In this document: positions 6,168 through 8,018 of the stretch, one piece after another | How the letters are laid out: the number at the start of each line of letters is the position of its first letter | How positions within the stretch are numbered: the first letter of the stretch is position 1 | NCBI GenBank assembly: GCA_947442095.1 | Contig: CANEVG010000151.1 | Coordinates: 1 to 8,018, forward strand | Source: Sphingomonadaceae bacterium | GTDB taxonomy: Bacteria > Pseudomonadota > Alphaproteobacteria > Sphingomonadales > Sphingomonadaceae | Reading direction: 5' to 3' | DNA length: 8,018 bases | Notes under the pieces: model-generated | Told to the model about the DNA's origin: nothing | The model's input: the letters and a program-made list of their open reading frames with translations, nothing else | The model's database searches: none | Program-made: the position numbers and the translations under genes

Positions 6168-7002
6168 AGCCGGTCACCAGTGGCGGCAGAGACTTGGCGA
6201 CGTCGTCAATCGCCTTGACCTGTGTCAGGAACGGTTCCAGCGCCTCGAGCGGCAAGGCGCAGGGGCCGTCGCACTTCGCGTTGTCAGGATCGGGGTGTGC
6301 TTCAAGGAAGAGGCCCGCAATGCCCAGAGCCATGCCTGCTCGGGCCAACGCGGCGACCTGCGAACGCCGTCCATCTGCGCTGTCACTTCGTCCACCCGGC
6401 TTCTGCAGGGCATGCGTGACATCGAACACGACGGGGGCCATCGGCTTCATGATGTCCATCCCGAGCATGTCGACAACGAGGTTGTTGTAGCCGAATGAGC
6501 TGCCACGCTCGCACAGGATGATCTGCTCGTTGCCCGCCTCGGCGAACTTGCGCATGATGTGTTTCATCTCATGCGGGGCGAGGAACTGCGGCTTCTTGAT
6601 GTTGATGACCGCGCCGGTGCGAGCCATTTCCACCACGAGGTCGGTCTGCCGGGCAAGGAAGGCGGGAAGCTGGATGATGTCAGCGACTTCAGCCACGGGC
6701 GAAGCCTGAAACGGTTCGTGCACGTCGGTCAACACCGGCACCCCAAAGCGCGCCTTCACAGCGGCCAGCACCTCCAGTCCGCGCTCGAGGCCGGGCCCAC
6801 GGAACGATGTGATCGAGGAGCGGTTGGCCTTGTCGAACGAGGCCTTGAACACATAAGGAATGCCAAGCTTGGACGTCACTTCGACATAGGTCCGCGCCAC
6901 CTCCATGACGATGTCCTCGTCTTCGATGACGTTCATACCGCCGATTAGCACGAACGCTCGTTCGTTCGAGAACACGATATTGTTGCGCAGCGCGATTTCC
7001 AT
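6166..7002 (-). CDS. kdsA: KDO-8-phosphate synthase
   Basis: It condenses arabinose-5-phosphate (from KdsD) with phosphoenolpyruvate to KDO-8-phosphate in the cytoplasm. At 278 residues it has the family's length, and nearly every conserved block is present: FVLIGGMNVIED (17-28), FKASFDKANRSSI (52-64), FRGPGLERGLEVL (67-79), LTDVHEP (91-97), QLPAFLARQTDLV (111-123), INIKKPQFLAP (133-143), SSFGYNNLVVDMLGMD (168-183), FDVTHALQKPGG (193-204), LEAHPDPDNAKCDGP (233-247). Asn24 in GGMNV sits where metal-independent enzymes such as E. coli KdsA (Asn26) have Asn and metallo-enzymes have Cys, so this copy is probably metal-independent. The ATG start has AAGG seven bases upstream (7010-7013). The 75-base gap after the GT8-like gene shows no clear promoter, so co-transcription with it is likely. 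Confidence 0.97.
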   Translation of the reverse strand: MEIALRNNIVFSNERAFVLIGGMNVIEDEDIVMEVARTYVEVTSKLGIPYVFKASFDKANRSSITSFRGPGLERGLEVLAAVKARFGVPVLTDVHEPFQASPVAEVADIIQLPAFLARQTDLVVEMARTGAVINIKKPQFLAPHEMKHIMRKFAEAGNEQIILCERGSSFGYNNLVVDMLGMDIMKPMAPVVFDVTHALQKPGGRSDSADGRRSQVAALARAGMALGIAGLFLEAHPDPDNAKCDGPCALPLEALEPFLTQVKAIDDVAKSLPPLVTG

Positions 7003-7077
7003 GCCGGAACCTTGGATTGGAGAACAGAGCTAAAGTGAGTGGGCTGACCAGGTGGCGGGCAACCGGCCTACTAATCG

Positions 7078-7794
7078 TTACGCGGCCTTAGCCATCGGCG
7101 AGGCGCGATAGGCTGCTTCTTCGGCGAGCCAGAGATCGGCAAAATCGACCGTCTGCCACTCCGGAAACCACGGACCACCGTTAGTATAGTGGATCACGCG
7201 CGGCGTCGTCTCGGGACGCGGATACTCGCCTTCGAGGAAATTCCAGTCGAGATCGAGCGCGCCGATATGCTCATCCTTGGCGATCCACTGGAACCGATGC
7301 AGGAAGGCTGGCGAAACCCTATTGACCACCGCAGGCGTAAGCGCGCGCACATCGGGATGGGCGAGGTTGAAGAGGATGAACGAGGACCAGTTCTTGCGGG
7401 GATAGCGCGTCTGCTTCTGGCCATCCATCTTGATGTCATGCGCCGGGTCGTACTCGTGCTGGACCACGTAGACCGCTTTGGCCGTATCGAGACCTTCCAG
7501 CACGCCGGTGATATCGGTGGTGAACAGAAAGTCACAATCGGTGAACAGCACCCATCCGCTTTCTTGCGCGGCGAGATAAGGCGTCAGGAAACGCGTGAGC
7601 GAAAACTCTGTCGTGGCAGTCGCATCTGCGGGACGCGTGTAAAGCCCGAGTTCACGCACCACCGGTTGCCGGATGGGGTGCACGCTGATCTCCTGCGGGG
7701 TGTGACGGAGCAGCGAATGGCGAGCAACCTGATAGGCAATGTCTTCACGCGAATCGTAGCCAATGAAGACCTTGAAGGGGGAAGTGCTGTTCAT
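7078..7794 (-). CDS. GT8-like glycosyltransferase
   Basis: A 238-residue soluble protein with a GT-A-type nucleotide-sugar transferase pattern: VFIGYDSREDIAYQVARHSLLR (9-30, N-terminal strand and helix), TEFSLTRFLTPYLA (62-75), GWVLFTDCDFLF (80-91, with the DCD triad as DxD metal/nucleotide-sugar site), SSFILFNL (137-144) and VIHYTNGGPWFPEW (200-213). This is the layout of GT8-related proteins in bacterial polysaccharide clusters; the donor sugar is unknown. The ATG start has AGAAGG six bases upstream (7801-7806), a good ribosome site. Its start overlaps the stop of the upstream ORF by four bases (ATGA at 7791-7794), and kdsA follows 75 bases downstream, so the three look like one minus-strand operon. 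Confidence 0.85.
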   Translation of the reverse strand: MNSTSPFKVFIGYDSREDIAYQVARHSLLRHTPQEISVHPIRQPVVRELGLYTRPADATATTEFSLTRFLTPYLAAQESGWVLFTDCDFLFTTDITGVLEGLDTAKAVYVVQHEYDPAHDIKMDGQKQTRYPRKNWSSFILFNLAHPDVRALTPAVVNRVSPAFLHRFQWIAKDEHIGALDLDWNFLEGEYPRPETTPRVIHYTNGGPWFPEWQTVDFADLWLAEEAAYRASPMAKAA

Positions 7795-8018
7795 GCTCTA
7801 CCTTCTGGATCCCAATAAAGCGAACCAACGTCCGTTGTGCTTCTGGCCGATGCTGCGCTGTATACGCCTAGTCTGTCGCATACGCGCCATTTTACGGCAA
7901 GCGCAGACTGCAAAAGGACGTAGAAGGCCTCTGACCTGTAGACGATGCTGCGCAGAAGGAATTTCATCCGCAATGGGCGCGAACGCCCGTTTGCAACCAT
8001 TGGTGCGAGCGTCAGGGG
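7791..8018 (-). CDS. Unidentified protein, C-terminal part (runs off the window)
   Basis: The minus-strand frame is open from the right edge of the window to TGA at 7791-7793, giving at least 75 codons. ATGs at 8000 and 7967 could also serve as starts (69 or 58 residues), so it may be a small whole gene. The C-terminus reads SEAFYVLLQSALAVKWRV (roughly an amphipathic or hydrophobic helix) and ends in DVGSLYWDPEGRA. I do not recognise a family. The case for a real gene is the ATGA overlap with the following glycosyltransferase, typical of operons, and the lack of any other gene in this stretch. Given its neighbours, a role in surface polysaccharide synthesis is a guess only. Confidence 0.5.
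   Translation of the reverse strand, partial: PLTLAPMVANGRSRPLRMKFLLRSIVYRSEAFYVLLQSALAVKWRVCDRLGVYSAASARSTTDVGSLYWDPEGRA

Noticed and set aside
1..8018. CRISPR arrays, tRNA/rRNA genes, toxin-antitoxin or defence systems
   Set aside because: I saw no regularly spaced repeats, no cloverleaf-like or rRNA sequence, and no protein with toxin, nuclease or defence motifs apart from the transposase.

Overview
The window is GC-rich, with compact operons and GTG/ATG starts. Protein flavour (the longer 'NLQGDAP' type of CMP-KDO synthetase, a DUF5672 protein, two-domain family-2 glycosyltransferase) points to an alphaproteobacterium. A sphingomonad such as Novosphingobium or Sphingomonas is my best guess, but this is judged from protein character only and not from any search.

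Layout. (1) Bases 1-319 hold the C-terminal end of a DDE (IS1634/IS4-type) transposase, followed by about 195 noncoding bases with two overlapping AT-rich palindromes. (2) Bases 514-1353 (minus) encode an inositol-monophosphatase-family phosphatase. (3) Bases 1354-1870 are a long divergent intergenic region with nested inverted repeats, a plausible sigma70 promoter and a doubtful 52-codon ORF. (4) Bases 1871-6137 (plus) are a tight four-gene operon: arabinose-5-phosphate isomerase (kdsD/kpsF), CMP-KDO synthetase (kdsB), a 554-residue glycosyltransferase and a DUF5672 protein. (5) Converging on it from the right (minus) are the C-terminal end of an unidentified ORF, a GT8-like glycosyltransferase and KDO-8-phosphate synthase (kdsA).

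How they work together. KdsD converts ribulose-5-phosphate to arabinose-5-phosphate. KdsA condenses that with phosphoenolpyruvate to KDO-8-phosphate. After dephosphorylation (no kdsC is seen here), KdsB activates KDO as CMP-KDO. The three glycosyltransferase-like genes interleaved with them suggest a surface polysaccharide locus, most likely KDO-containing capsule or KDO-linked capsule anchor, or otherwise LPS core. The transposase remnant marks one edge of the locus.

I see no tRNA, rRNA, CRISPR array or clearly novel defence-like system. The most interesting points are the KDO pathway split over two convergent operons without kdsC, the glycosyltransferase with a worn first domain, the Asp-to-Asn change in KdsB, and the structured leader upstream of kdsD.
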